Positions 27,074-35,482 are shown, counted from the first letter of the stretch. The stretch: 56,782 nucleotides of DNA from Bin55 sp964511425 (GCA_964511425.1 CAZEFI010000009.1:1-56782), one strand, 5' to 3'. A program made the numbers and translations. The notes: generated by a model from the letters alone, not told the origin.

Positions 27074-27763
27074 TTAACGTCGATGTTTAGTTCTGTGTCC
27101 TGATTGACATAGTGAGAATAACACGCAGTTATTACATTTGGGGCCACGCGCTTCACATATTGCGCGCCCGTGAGCTATTGCGTTCACGTGAAAATCGAAC
27201 CGTAGATTGGGAGCTACGACTTCCGCAAGTTCATCATCCGCCACCAAAGGATCGTTTTTGGACACAAGTCCCAATCGATGTGCAATTCTGGATGTGTGTG
27301 TGTCCACGGGTAAAACCTGTCGCCCAAGACTGTACATCAATACACATTTCGCGGACTTGATGCCGATGCCAGGAAGAGACACCAAGTAATTTTGAGCGCG
27401 TTCATCATCGTACTCGTACAAGGTGTCTAGTGATACTGTACCGAAGTCCCTTACTAATCGTGTCGCGATTTGCTTCAGACGAATAGCGCGACGTCTGAAC
27501 AGTCCTGCATCAACTATCAAACTTTCAAGTTTCGAAAGGGGTATCTCAATCAACTGTTGCCAATCTGTAATCACAGACGTCACTCGATCGTAGACGCGTT
27601 CATAACTGACGCTGTTTGTCATCTGTGAAAGCATAATGAAGATCAATTCGTCGAGTGGATCAGATTTGTTGTTGAGAAATGGTGAGTGATAGCATTCCTT
27701 TAAGCTAGCGATACTATCCGCAGCCCGCTTTTTTCGTGTTCTTAAAGAATGAATGCGAGGCAC
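27074..27763 (-). CDS. endonuclease III-like HhH-GPD DNA glycosylase with Fe-S cluster
   Basis: 229 residues. The helix-hairpin-helix is LPGIGIKSAKCVLM, whose lysine aligns with the beta-elimination lysine of E. coli Nth (K120), and the catalytic aspartate is in LPVDTHTSRIAHRLGL. A [4Fe-4S] site C-x6-C-x2-C-x5-C closes the protein (CEARGPKCNNCVLFSLC). Sequence around the pocket is unlike ordinary Nth, so the damaged base is unknown. It lies beside a 5mC methyltransferase, where a glycosylase could mend G:T mismatches from deaminated 5mC, as Mig-type enzymes do; those usually have tyrosine in place of the lysine. GTG start with AGGT six bases upstream. Confidence 0.85.
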   Translation of the reverse strand: MPRIHSLRTRKKRAADSIASLKECYHSPFLNNKSDPLDELIFIMLSQMTNSVSYERVYDRVTSVITDWQQLIEIPLSKLESLIVDAGLFRRRAIRLKQIATRLVRDFGTVSLDTLYEYDDERAQNYLVSLPGIGIKSAKCVLMYSLGRQVLPVDTHTSRIAHRLGLVSKNDPLVADDELAEVVAPNLRFDFHVNAIAHGRAICEARGPKCNNCVLFSLCQSGHRTKHRR

Positions 27764-27804
27764 TGTTACCTGTCAGTAAACAGAAGATTTGGTGGGAAAA
27801 GCGA

Positions 27805-27864
27805 TTACCCTATTTTATGCCATGATTTGGCACGTAATAGTCAGTAAGACCTGATATAGGGTAA
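27805..27864. repeat. nested inverted repeats upstream of the glycosylase gene and downstream of clpA
   Basis: TTACCCTAT (27805-27813) and ATAGGGTAA (27856-27864) are perfect 9-base arms. Inside them TGCCA (27818-27822) and TGGCA (27828-27832) form a second hairpin. No T tract follows, so an operator, attachment site or structured RNA end are all possible. Confidence 0.5.
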
Positions 27865-27898
27865 GACAGCCACTTTTCCTACTATCCAACAGCATAGA

Positions 27899-30223
27899 TC
27901 AGCGCACTGTCTCTTTTTCGTTTTTGTCTTCTTCAGCTTTGCGGTGGCTGATCTGCTGCGGCTCCTTATTTTTCGGGATTGCAACAATCTTGATTCCGTT
28001 CTCATCAACAGTCACTTCGGCAATCCCGCCCGCATCCGCAAGAGAACCAAACAAAATCATTTCTGCTAGGGGGCGTTTAATTTCGTCTTGGATTAGTCGT
28101 TGCATTGGCCTAGCCCCCATTTTGTCGTCGTACCCTTCTACAGCGATCCAATGACGAGCGCTCTCATCTACTTGTAGTTCGACTTTCTTCGAATCTAACT
28201 GCGCTTGCAATTCGGTGAGGAATTTATCGACCACCGAATGGATTATTTCCATACCGAGCGCGTTAAACCGAATAATCGCATCCAGTCGATTTCGAAACTC
28301 CGGTGAAAAGTACTTCTTAAGCGTTTCCATAACATCGGCAGAATGATCTTGTTCTTCAAAGCCGATGGAAACGCGCGAAGCCTCTCGAGCTCCAGCATTG
28401 GTAGTCATGATCAGTACTGCGTTGCGAAAATCAGCCTTACGGCCATTGTTATCTGTGAGGGTCCCGTGATCCATTATCTGAAGCAATAAATTAAAGACTT
28501 CAGGGTGCGCTTTCTCGATTTCATCGAGCAAGATAACACTGTGTGGGTGCTTGGTTACCGCGTCCGTAAGTTGACCGCCTTGATCGAACCCAACATATCC
28601 CGGTGGGGCTCCAATCAGTCTCGACACATTGTGTCGCTCCATGTACTCTGACATGTCATAACGTAGTAGTTCTACCCCCATTATGAGGGCAAGTTGACGA
28701 CACACTTCGGTTTTACCCACACCTGTCGGACCAGTGAATAGGAAGGATCCAATGGGTTTTTGTTCTGCTTTTAAACCGGCTCTGGAGAGTCGAATTGCCG
28801 ACGTCAAGGTGTCAATTGCTTCTTCTTGACCAAATACTGTGAGCTTAAGTCGGTGGTCCAAGTTGCGCAAGGCTTCTTTGTCGGAGACTGTTACCTGTGC
28901 CGATGGAATTCGCGCAATATTTGCGACAACGCGTTCGACATCCGGGGCACCGATGGTCTTCTTACGTCTCTTTTCAGACACCAACTGTTGCGCGGCTCCT
29001 GCTTCATCAATGACATCAATAGCCTTGTCCGGCATGAATCGATCAGTGATGTATCGTGCCGATAATTCCGCTGCTGTTCTTAGTGCGCGGTCGGTAAATC
29101 GCAACTGATAATGATCTTCATAACGCAATTTCAATCCTTTGAGAATCTTATAAGTGTCGTCCACAGAGGGTTCAGTAACATCGATTTTTTGAAATCGACG
29201 AGACAATGCTCGATCTTTGTCAAACACTCCACGATATTCAGCAAAAGTAGTCGACCCAATACATCGGATCTCCCCCGACGCTAACATCGGTTTGAGCAAA
29301 TTTGAAGCATCCATGACACCACCAGAGGCAGCACCTGCTCCAATAATCATGTGAATTTCATCAATGAAGAGAATGGTATTCGGTTTGCTGGAAAGTTCCT
29401 TTAAGAGAGATTTGAATCTCTTTTCAAAGTCACCACGGTATTTCGTACCTGCGAGAAGCGTACCGAGATCCAATGTAAATACAGTACAGTCTTTAACTAC
29501 ATCCGGTACCTCATTGTCGACGATTTTTTTGGCTAATCCCTCTGCAATAGCTGTTTTACCAACACCCGATTCACCGACTAGTAAGGGATTGTTTTTTCGC
29601 CGACGACAAAGGATCTGAATCGTTCGTTGGAGCTCTTGTTCTCGTCCGATTAGTGGATCGACTTGTCCTGCACGTGCCGCATCATTGAGATTTGTGGTGA
29701 ACGCACGTAATGCACTCGGTTTCTCTCTTGGTTTTCGTTCGTCTCCAAGTGTCGCTTCGCCTGTTTCTTCGACTTCCTTTTCCGGGGACCCTTTGGAAAT
29801 TCCGTGGGCTATGTACTGCACGACGTCCACTCGCTTAACTTCCTGTTTAGACAAGAAATACACAGCTTGAGACTCTGTCTCATTAAACAGTGCAACCAAG
29901 ACATCGCGAGCACGTACATCAGCTTTCGTAGGCGTGCTTTGAGCATGGAAGACAGCGCGAGATATCACTCGTGAGAACGCGCCTGATTGTTCGACTTTGC
30001 GCTTGAGTCCTGCAGGAACGACCGGCATAAATTTCTCTAAATACTTTTCTAAATCAGTTCTCAGCAGCTCAGGGTTAATCGCAACATTCTCCAATACCTC
30101 TCGGGCATCGGGATTGTCCAGTAATGCCAATAGCAGATGTTCTACAGTAACAAACTCGTGTCGCCCCACTCTAGCACGATCAAAAGCTTGATCCAGCGTA
30201 AGCAGTAAATCCGGGGTGAACAT
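27899..30223 (-). CDS. clpA: ATP-dependent Clp protease unfoldase ClpA
   Basis: Hexameric AAA+ unfoldase feeding ClpP. The N-domain (FTPDLLLTLDQAFDRAR) binds ClpS. The two ATPase rings carry GESGVGKT and GPTGVGKT as Walker A motifs, with FIDEIHMIIGAG and LLDEIEKAHPEV as Walker B. 774 residues, near the E. coli length. The C-terminus is long and charged (KNKEPQQISHRKAEEDKNEKETVR, partly). It lies five bases downstream of clpS in a clpS-clpA operon. clpP is not in the window. Confidence 0.97.
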   Translation of the reverse strand: MFTPDLLLTLDQAFDRARVGRHEFVTVEHLLLALLDNPDAREVLENVAINPELLRTDLEKYLEKFMPVVPAGLKRKVEQSGAFSRVISRAVFHAQSTPTKADVRARDVLVALFNETESQAVYFLSKQEVKRVDVVQYIAHGISKGSPEKEVEETGEATLGDERKPREKPSALRAFTTNLNDAARAGQVDPLIGREQELQRTIQILCRRRKNNPLLVGESGVGKTAIAEGLAKKIVDNEVPDVVKDCTVFTLDLGTLLAGTKYRGDFEKRFKSLLKELSSKPNTILFIDEIHMIIGAGAASGGVMDASNLLKPMLASGEIRCIGSTTFAEYRGVFDKDRALSRRFQKIDVTEPSVDDTYKILKGLKLRYEDHYQLRFTDRALRTAAELSARYITDRFMPDKAIDVIDEAGAAQQLVSEKRRKKTIGAPDVERVVANIARIPSAQVTVSDKEALRNLDHRLKLTVFGQEEAIDTLTSAIRLSRAGLKAEQKPIGSFLFTGPTGVGKTEVCRQLALIMGVELLRYDMSEYMERHNVSRLIGAPPGYVGFDQGGQLTDAVTKHPHSVILLDEIEKAHPEVFNLLLQIMDHGTLTDNNGRKADFRNAVLIMTTNAGAREASRVSIGFEEQDHSADVMETLKKYFSPEFRNRLDAIIRFNALGMEIIHSVVDKFLTELQAQLDSKKVELQVDESARHWIAVEGYDDKMGARPMQRLIQDEIKRPLAEMILFGSLADAGGIAEVTVDENGIKIVAIPKNKEPQQISHRKAEEDKNEKETVR

Positions 30224-30228
30224 TTGCT

Positions 30229-30558
30229 TTACTCCGTTTTTTCGACAGTGGTGAGAAGTGGGTGACCGTTTTGTCGAGCGTAAGTGTTTACTTGCTCGCT
30301 CTTAGTTTCGGCGATATCTTTTGGGTACATACCTACAACGCCCTTTCCTGACGTGTGGACAGTCATCATAATGCGATATGCCTTGTCGAAATCCATTCCG
30401 AAAAAGGTCTCCAATACATGAACCACGAATTCCATCGGCGTGTAGTCATCGTTCATAATCACAACGCGATAGAGCGGCGGTGGTTTAACTTGCTCTTCAA
30501 GTTCTTCAACAACAAGATCCTCTTGATGTTCGGTGTCACTTATAGTGGAATCGTTCAA
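30229..30558 (-). CDS. clpS: N-degron adaptor ClpS
   Basis: Delivers proteins with N-terminal Leu, Phe, Tyr or Trp to ClpAP. After an acidic flexible arm (about 1-26), the fold begins PPPLYRVVIMNDDYTPMEFVV (partly shown), with the Asn-Asp-Asp and the VHTSG segment that line the N-degron pocket. 109 residues. It starts at TTG (30556-30558); no ATG is available before the fold. With aat on the other side of the island, this makes an N-degron pathway locus. Confidence 0.95.
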   Translation of the reverse strand: MNDSTISDTEHQEDLVVEELEEQVKPPPLYRVVIMNDDYTPMEFVVHVLETFFGMDFDKAYRIMMTVHTSGKGVVGMYPKDIAETKSEQVNTYARQNGHPLLTTVEKTE

Positions 30559-30653
30559 ACTATAGTATTCGACTCAGAGCCCGAAGAATAAAAATAGCAA
30601 ATTACATACCTAAAGTAAATGTTACACGACTTCGGGCGACAATTGACGCCCAA

Positions 30654-31910
30654 TTACATCCAAGAGATGATAGCATTTCCAAATTCTGAACACTTGAGCA
30701 ACGTCGCATTCTCCATCAACCGCTCAAAGTCATAAGTTACCGTACGGGCTGAGATAGCACCTTCAATCCCAGTGATTATCAAATCCGCGGCTTCCTTCCA
30801 ACCTAGATGCCTGAGCATCATTTCCGCCGAAAGTACTAGGGACCCAGGGTTCACTTTGTCTTGGCCTGCATATTTCGGAGCTGTTCCGTGAGTTGCTTCA
30901 AATACCGCTACAGAATCACCAATATTGGCCCCTGGGGCAATTCCTATGCCGCCTACTTGCGCGGCCAACGCATCGGACAAATAATCTCCATTGAGGTTCA
31001 TCGTTGCAATGACATCATACTCGCTAGGTCGGAGCAGAATTTGTTGGAGCATTGAGTCTGTTATTGCATCCTTTATCACTATCTCTCTACCGGTATTTGG
31101 ATTTGTCAAAACGTGCCACGGACCACCATCCAACGGTTTCGCACCGAACTCATTTGCCACCAAACGATATCCCCAATCTTTAAACGCCCCTTCCGTGAAT
31201 TTCATGATGTTGCCCTTGTGAACAAACGTAACAGAGCGTCGGTCTTCGGCGATTGCATACTGTACAGCTTGTCGTACCAGTCGTTCTGTACCGGCAACCG
31301 AAATGGGTTTAACACCGATACCGCATTGATCGGGAAATCGTATTTTTGTGACGTTGAACTCATTCTGTAAGAATTGAATGATTTTTTTGGCTTCAGCGGA
31401 ATCAGCTTCCCATTCCAACCCGGAGTAAATGTCTTCAGTATTTTCTCGGAAGATCACCATATTTGTTTTCTCTGGTGCTACAACCGGGCTGGGCACGCCC
31501 TGGAACCACCGGATCGGTCTTAGACACACGTAAAGGTCTAGAATTTGCCGAATTGCGACGTTCAGTGAGCGAATCCCTCCTCCGACCGGAGTCGTCATTG
31601 GCCCCTTAATGCTCACCTTGAACTCGCGAATCGCCTCAAGAGTTTCTTCGGGCAACCACTCATTCTCGCCATAAACCTCCAACGATTTCTCACCCGCATA
31701 CACTTCCATCCATTGGATTTTTCTGCTGCTGCTGTAGGCTTTGTCGACAGCACGGTCGACTACCTTGCGCATTACCGGTGTTATGTCCACGCCGATACCG
31801 TCGCCTTCAATGAAAGGAATTATGGGATTGGGAGGAACCTCTAGCGCGCCATTTACGCCTGCGCGGATGGGTTGACCGGTGCTTGGGATGTCGATTCTTT
31901 TGTATGCCAA
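30654..31910 (-). CDS. icd: isocitrate dehydrogenase (NADP+)
   Basis: Oxidatively decarboxylates isocitrate to 2-oxoglutarate. The substrate loop GGGIRSLNVAIRQ contains the serine that AceK phosphorylates in E. coli; RENTEDIYSGLEW, metal-binding DYLSDALAAQVGG and ATHGTAPKYAGQ are all present. 418 residues, the E. coli type. The start is TTG at 31908-31910. In pseudomonads cspD lies between clpS and icd; it is missing here. Confidence 0.96.
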   Translation of the reverse strand: MAYKRIDIPSTGQPIRAGVNGALEVPPNPIIPFIEGDGIGVDITPVMRKVVDRAVDKAYSSSRKIQWMEVYAGEKSLEVYGENEWLPEETLEAIREFKVSIKGPMTTPVGGGIRSLNVAIRQILDLYVCLRPIRWFQGVPSPVVAPEKTNMVIFRENTEDIYSGLEWEADSAEAKKIIQFLQNEFNVTKIRFPDQCGIGVKPISVAGTERLVRQAVQYAIAEDRRSVTFVHKGNIMKFTEGAFKDWGYRLVANEFGAKPLDGGPWHVLTNPNTGREIVIKDAITDSMLQQILLRPSEYDVIATMNLNGDYLSDALAAQVGGIGIAPGANIGDSVAVFEATHGTAPKYAGQDKVNPGSLVLSAEMMLRHLGWKEAADLIITGIEGAISARTVTYDFERLMENATLLKCSEFGNAIISWM

Positions 31911-32146
31911 TACTCTATCCAGGAACTTAAATGCAGGAATTATAGGAACTACTTTTTAATGACTTGTTATCCCTGTATTCTCGTGGTTAAATAGGACATA
32001 AACCGCATACTATGGCGCGGGAGTACGTGATTAAAAAAAGTGACAAGCAAGCTTCAACAGATCGCTATTAAGATCTGACGTAATGCTCTTGAATTTATAG
32101 TTGTCCTTTATAAATACAATAAACTTCTCATTTTGTTTCGACAAAT

Positions 32147-32221
32147 GCGGGAATAGCTCAGTGGTAGAGCACAACCTTGCCAAGGTTGGGGTCGCGGGTT
32201 CAACCCCCGTTTCCCGCTCCA
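32147..32221 (+). tRNA. glyT: tRNA-Gly(GCC)
   Basis: Acceptor GCGGGAA pairs with TTCCCGC. D arm GCTC/GAGC, anticodon stem CAACC/GGTTG around TTGCCAA (anticodon GCC), and T arm GCGGG-TTCAACC-CCCGT complete a 75-base cloverleaf with encoded CCA. It is divergent from icd. Confidence 0.97.
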
Positions 32222-32332
32222 TTTATTACAACGCTCCCGTTCCGGACCCAGAACCTCTTCCACCACACAGTTTCACATTCAAAGGACTGGCTTGGTCGAT
32301 TTCGTGTTTGCTACAAGAACCTATAAGAGACT

Positions 32333-33259
32333 ATGACTGACGTTTCGATTGAGATTGTCCGAGACTTTTTTCTAGATCTGCAAGAACGCATTGTGGGAGC
32401 GTTTGAAAAGCTTGACGCTGGTGGGAAATTTGTCCGAGAATCGTTCGACGCGCCGAATGGTGGCTTTAGCCGCCCACGCGTCCTCACCGACGGTACTCTA
32501 TTCGAAAAAGCAGCTGTGCAATTCACCTATAGCATCGGTGATCATTTACCAGCTGCCACGACGACACGTTCCCCAAAACTTGCAAATCAACCGTTCCAAG
32601 CGACAGCAATATCCGTCATCGTTCACCCACGGAATCCAAATGTTCCAACCACCCACATGAACTTGCGGATGTTTCACGTGAATGGCGAAGAGAGAACGTG
32701 GTTTTTTGGGGGTGGCTTCGATCTCACACCCTACCTGCTGTACGAAGAAGACGTGATTCTCTGGCACGAAAAAGCCCGAGAGGTATGCGGTAGCGATGCG
32801 CGATATCTTGAACTCAAAGACAATTGCGACCATTATTTCTTCCTACCTCATAGAGATGAAACCCGAGGCGTCGGTGGTATTTTCTTTGACGATTTCAATT
32901 CCGATGGCTTTGCTCGTTGCTTTGATTTTGTCAAAGCGGTGGGAGAGAATTTTCTGAATGCATACACGATTATTGTCAAGCGACGCGCGACTCTAGATTG
33001 GAGCACGGATGAAGAAGAATGGATGCTTTTGCGTCGCGGTCGCTACGCGGAATTTAATCTTGCAATTGATCGTGGCACGAAGTACGGAATGCAATCCGGT
33101 CGCCGAATCGAATCCGTTCTTGCCTCCTTGCCACCACGTGTTGTTTGGCGGTATCAGCACGAACTGTTAGAGACCACGAAACAAGCAAAACTAACAAGTA
33201 AGTTGCGCCCGGGAATAGATTGGTTGGGGATTGTGGATAACTCAGTGGATAAAAGTTGA
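32333..33259 (+). CDS. hemF: oxygen-dependent coproporphyrinogen III oxidase
   Basis: Makes protoporphyrinogen IX in aerobic haem synthesis. Signature blocks: GGFSRPRVLTDGTLFEKAAV (partly), WFGGGFDLTPYLLYEED, HRDETRGVGGIFFDDFN, RGRYAEFNLAIDRGTKYG and SGRRIESVLASLPP. 308 residues. The last codons contain two DnaA-box sequences. In Pseudomonas aeruginosa hemF lies near the chromosome origin. Confidence 0.96.
   Translation: MTDVSIEIVRDFFLDLQERIVGAFEKLDAGGKFVRESFDAPNGGFSRPRVLTDGTLFEKAAVQFTYSIGDHLPAATTTRSPKLANQPFQATAISVIVHPRNPNVPTTHMNLRMFHVNGEERTWFFGGGFDLTPYLLYEEDVILWHEKAREVCGSDARYLELKDNCDHYFFLPHRDETRGVGGIFFDDFNSDGFARCFDFVKAVGENFLNAYTIIVKRRATLDWSTDEEEWMLLRRGRYAEFNLAIDRGTKYGMQSGRRIESVLASLPPRVVWRYQHELLETTKQAKLTSKLRPGIDWLGIVDNSVDKS
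32670..32685. promoter_or_regulatory. degenerate parS-like site inside hemF
   Basis: The first 13 of 16 bases match the common parS sequence (TGTTTCACGTGAA, then TGG in place of ACA). The bases also encode MFHVN, so coding constraint may explain it. Worth noting only because a perfect palindrome lies 2.8 kb away. Confidence 0.25.
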
Positions 33260-33412
33260 ACTGTACTAGTACACTTCAAGCGTTCATCCATTGATAACAG
33301 AATTTTTAAAGAATTTAGTACAAATACCTGTATTTTTCCACAAATATCATGGTTTTATGACAGGACTGTCAAAATGTTCCCGGCTTCGAGATATCGCTTA
33401 CGTTGTGGATAA
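33232..33412. promoter_or_regulatory. cluster of four DnaA-box sequences (origin-like or titration region)
   Basis: Perfect boxes TGTGGATAA at 33232-33240 and 33404-33412, and one-mismatch boxes at 33244-33252 (AGTGGATAA) and 33334-33342 (TTTTCCACA). The last three face a gene-free, very AT-rich stretch that includes TTTTAAACTATATATTTTAT near 33451-33470. A TGACAG/CTGTCA inverted repeat (33358-33371) lies among them. This is the look of an origin or DnaA-binding regulatory region, but the usual origin neighbours (dnaA, mnmG, rpmH) are absent. It fills most of the 349-base space between hemF and exbD. Confidence 0.4.
33256..33279. repeat. interrupted palindrome at the hemF stop
   Basis: A perfect 12-base palindrome TGTACTAGTACA (33262-33273) is flanked one base away on each side by TTGAA and TTCAA, giving 22 paired bases out of 24. 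No T tract follows. It could end hemF transcription or bind a dimeric protein. Confidence 0.5.
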
Positions 33413-33608
33413 ATTCGAGCAAAACTGAGAGATATCTAGCTATTCGACAATTTTAAACTATATATTTTATCAGGTAAAAATTGTTGGCGAAGACAGACTT
33501 ATTAACGACAGCCAAAATCCTTCAAAATCTTGGCTAAAATAGTGGTTGGCTTCCGATTTTTCCAATCGAAGTTTAAGTTACTCTTTTGACGCAACCGAGG
33601 GACATACA

Positions 33609-34016
33609 TTGAGAAATCGAAGATCACGAGGAGTCTTAGAAGACGACCAAAAGATTAATCTAACTCCCATGTTGGATGTCGTGTTCATCATGTTGATCTT
33701 TTTCATCGTGACTGCGACTTTTGTGAAAGAAATCGGAATTGATGTGACTCCGCCAGAGGAAGACAAACCGGAAACCATCGATCCTGATAAGAAGTCTATC
33801 GTGGTGAAAATCGGGGCGCGAGACCAAATTGAGATCGCTGGACGTCACGTCGATGAAGTGGCCGTACGCGCGAACATCGAAAGGTTCTCCGCAGAAAACC
33901 CAGAAGCACCTGTGATTATCAATCCCCATCCAGAATCAAGTACCGATGTGTTTGTCAAAGTATGGGATGCGGCGAAAATGGCCGGCGTACAGAACGTACA
34001 AATGGCGGCGGACTAA
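33609..34016 (+). CDS. exbD: ExbD/TolR-family biopolymer transport protein
   Basis: Part of a proton-driven energy coupler that, with ExbB and TonB, powers outer-membrane transport. One membrane segment (PMLDVVFIMLIFFIVTATFV) contains the conserved proton-carrying aspartate; the periplasmic domain ends VFVKVWDAAKMAGVQNVQMA. The start is TTG at 33609, because GAGGGA at 33597-33602 sits six bases before it; that gives 135 residues, the usual length, and the open frame back to 33546 adds nothing. No exbB or tonB gene adjoins it, which is unusual. Confidence 0.88.
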   Translation: MRNRRSRGVLEDDQKINLTPMLDVVFIMLIFFIVTATFVKEIGIDVTPPEEDKPETIDPDKKSIVVKIGARDQIEIAGRHVDEVAVRANIERFSAENPEAPVIINPHPESSTDVFVKVWDAAKMAGVQNVQMAAD

Positions 34017-34068
34017 TTACCCTACTTATACTTGCTTAAGCTCTTTTTACGATCGGAGCTGAGCTATC

Positions 34069-35313
34069 TTAGCCAGTTCCCACTAACGACACGACTCCCA
34101 CAATTGAGCCAGTAAGGAACGCCACTAGGGTGCCCGACACTAAAGTTCTAGGCGCGAGTGAGAGCAAATCCTGACGTCGGTCTGGTACTAAAGCACTTAT
34201 ACCTCCTACGAGTATTCCTACCGAACCTAAGTTCGTAAAGCCACATAGGGCATAAGTCATAATCAGATTAGATCGGGTAGACAATTCAGTCCCTACTTGA
34301 CCTAGGTGTTGATACGCGACGAGTTCGTTGATCATCAACTTGGTACCCATTAACTCACTTCCAAGAGCGGAGTCAGTCCAGGACAGCCCCATACTCCAAG
34401 TCAGAGGTCGGAATAACCACGATGCGATTCGTTCTAAGGTTATCGGACTACCACCAATCACCATGAACGACATCATGTGATTGATCAATGCTACCAGACT
34501 GATGAGGACGATCAACATGGCGATGATGTTGATAACGATCTTCGTTCCGTCCATCGCACCTCGAGTCAAGGCATCGAACGAACTTTGATACTGAAACGCG
34601 TCTTCAACTTCGGATTCCCCCGTTACATGGTCGTCTGGAATCATTATTCTCGCGATCAATATTCCACCCAGTACGTTCAGCAATGACGCGGTGACGACAT
34701 GGGCAATCGTGTTCGTCAACACATCGCCAACGACGGTGACGTACAAGATCATCATTGAACCCGCGACTGTCGACATACCACAGGTTATCACGACGAAGAA
34801 TTCGGAACGAGTAATAGTCTTGAGATATCCTCGGATCATCATTGGTGCTTCAACCATCCCAACGAATACGCTAGCTGCGGCCGCCACAGCCACGGCACCA
34901 CCAATTCGCAGAGTTTTTTGTAGTGCCCAAGAGATACCCTTGATAATTAACGGCAACACACGCCAGTACCACAACAGCGCTACCAAGACCGCAAACACTA
35001 TGATTTGTGGCAGCAACTGCGTAGCGAAAATATAGGGCGGGCTTTCCGATGTTAGCTCAAATGGAAGTTCCCCACCACCCAGATAGTCAAAAACGAACGC
35101 AGTACCCTGCCTAGATGCATTAGTGATAGCGCTCACCACGACATTGAGGGATGCGAGTCCAGCCGAGACGATCGGTAGGCGCAACAAGATAGCAGCGAGA
35201 ACTAGTTGAGCTCCGAGCGTAATCGCCACCGGTAGCCAGCGAACTTGCGTTCGCGTTTCACTCAGAAGCCATGCGATGCTGATGACTATCGCAACACCAA
35301 GTACTGCCTGCAT
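34069..35313 (-). CDS. nupC: concentrative nucleoside transporter, NupC family
   Basis: Imports nucleosides with a cation. 414 residues with about ten hydrophobic segments. Family motifs: GVVMAPLVWL-type segment here as VFVGMVEAPMMIRGYL, the middle SLLNVLGGILIARIMIPD, MDGTKIVINIIAMLIVLISLVALIN (partly), LMGTKLMINELVAYQHLG and NLIMTYALCGFTNLGSVGI. AAGGAG lies about eight bases before the ATG. It converges on exbD and diverges from pdsR. Confidence 0.9.
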   Translation of the reverse strand: MQAVLGVAIVISIAWLLSETRTQVRWLPVAITLGAQLVLAAILLRLPIVSAGLASLNVVVSAITNASRQGTAFVFDYLGGGELPFELTSESPPYIFATQLLPQIIVFAVLVALLWYWRVLPLIIKGISWALQKTLRIGGAVAVAAAASVFVGMVEAPMMIRGYLKTITRSEFFVVITCGMSTVAGSMMILYVTVVGDVLTNTIAHVVTASLLNVLGGILIARIMIPDDHVTGESEVEDAFQYQSSFDALTRGAMDGTKIVINIIAMLIVLISLVALINHMMSFMVIGGSPITLERIASWLFRPLTWSMGLSWTDSALGSELMGTKLMINELVAYQHLGQVGTELSTRSNLIMTYALCGFTNLGSVGILVGGISALVPDRRQDLLSLAPRTLVSGTLVAFLTGSIVGVVSLVGTG

Positions 35314-35466
35314 GAATTCTGCTCCTTGCGTTCGGATCGTACCGTCGACCGATCCAAAAAAATACTCTTCCGTACAAGAATATTATTGATAGACAAGCCT
35401 AGGAGAAACTCCTGAGATCAATTCGCAAAAATTTTGGAAATGCCGTACAAAAGAGATACAAAAAAG

Positions 35467-35482
35467 TGTTCCACGTGGAACA
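35467..35482. promoter_or_regulatory. parS: parS-type palindrome (ParB-binding centromere site)
   Basis: TGTTCCACGTGGAACA is a perfect 16-base palindrome. It differs from the widespread parS TGTTTCACGTGAAACA at one position per arm and has the GTTCCACGTGGAAC form that I recall from pseudomonad parS sites. It lies in the 349-base divergent space between nupC and pdsR, clear of both genes. parS sites cluster near the chromosome origin. No parAB genes are in the window. I see nothing else in this gap. Confidence 0.7.
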
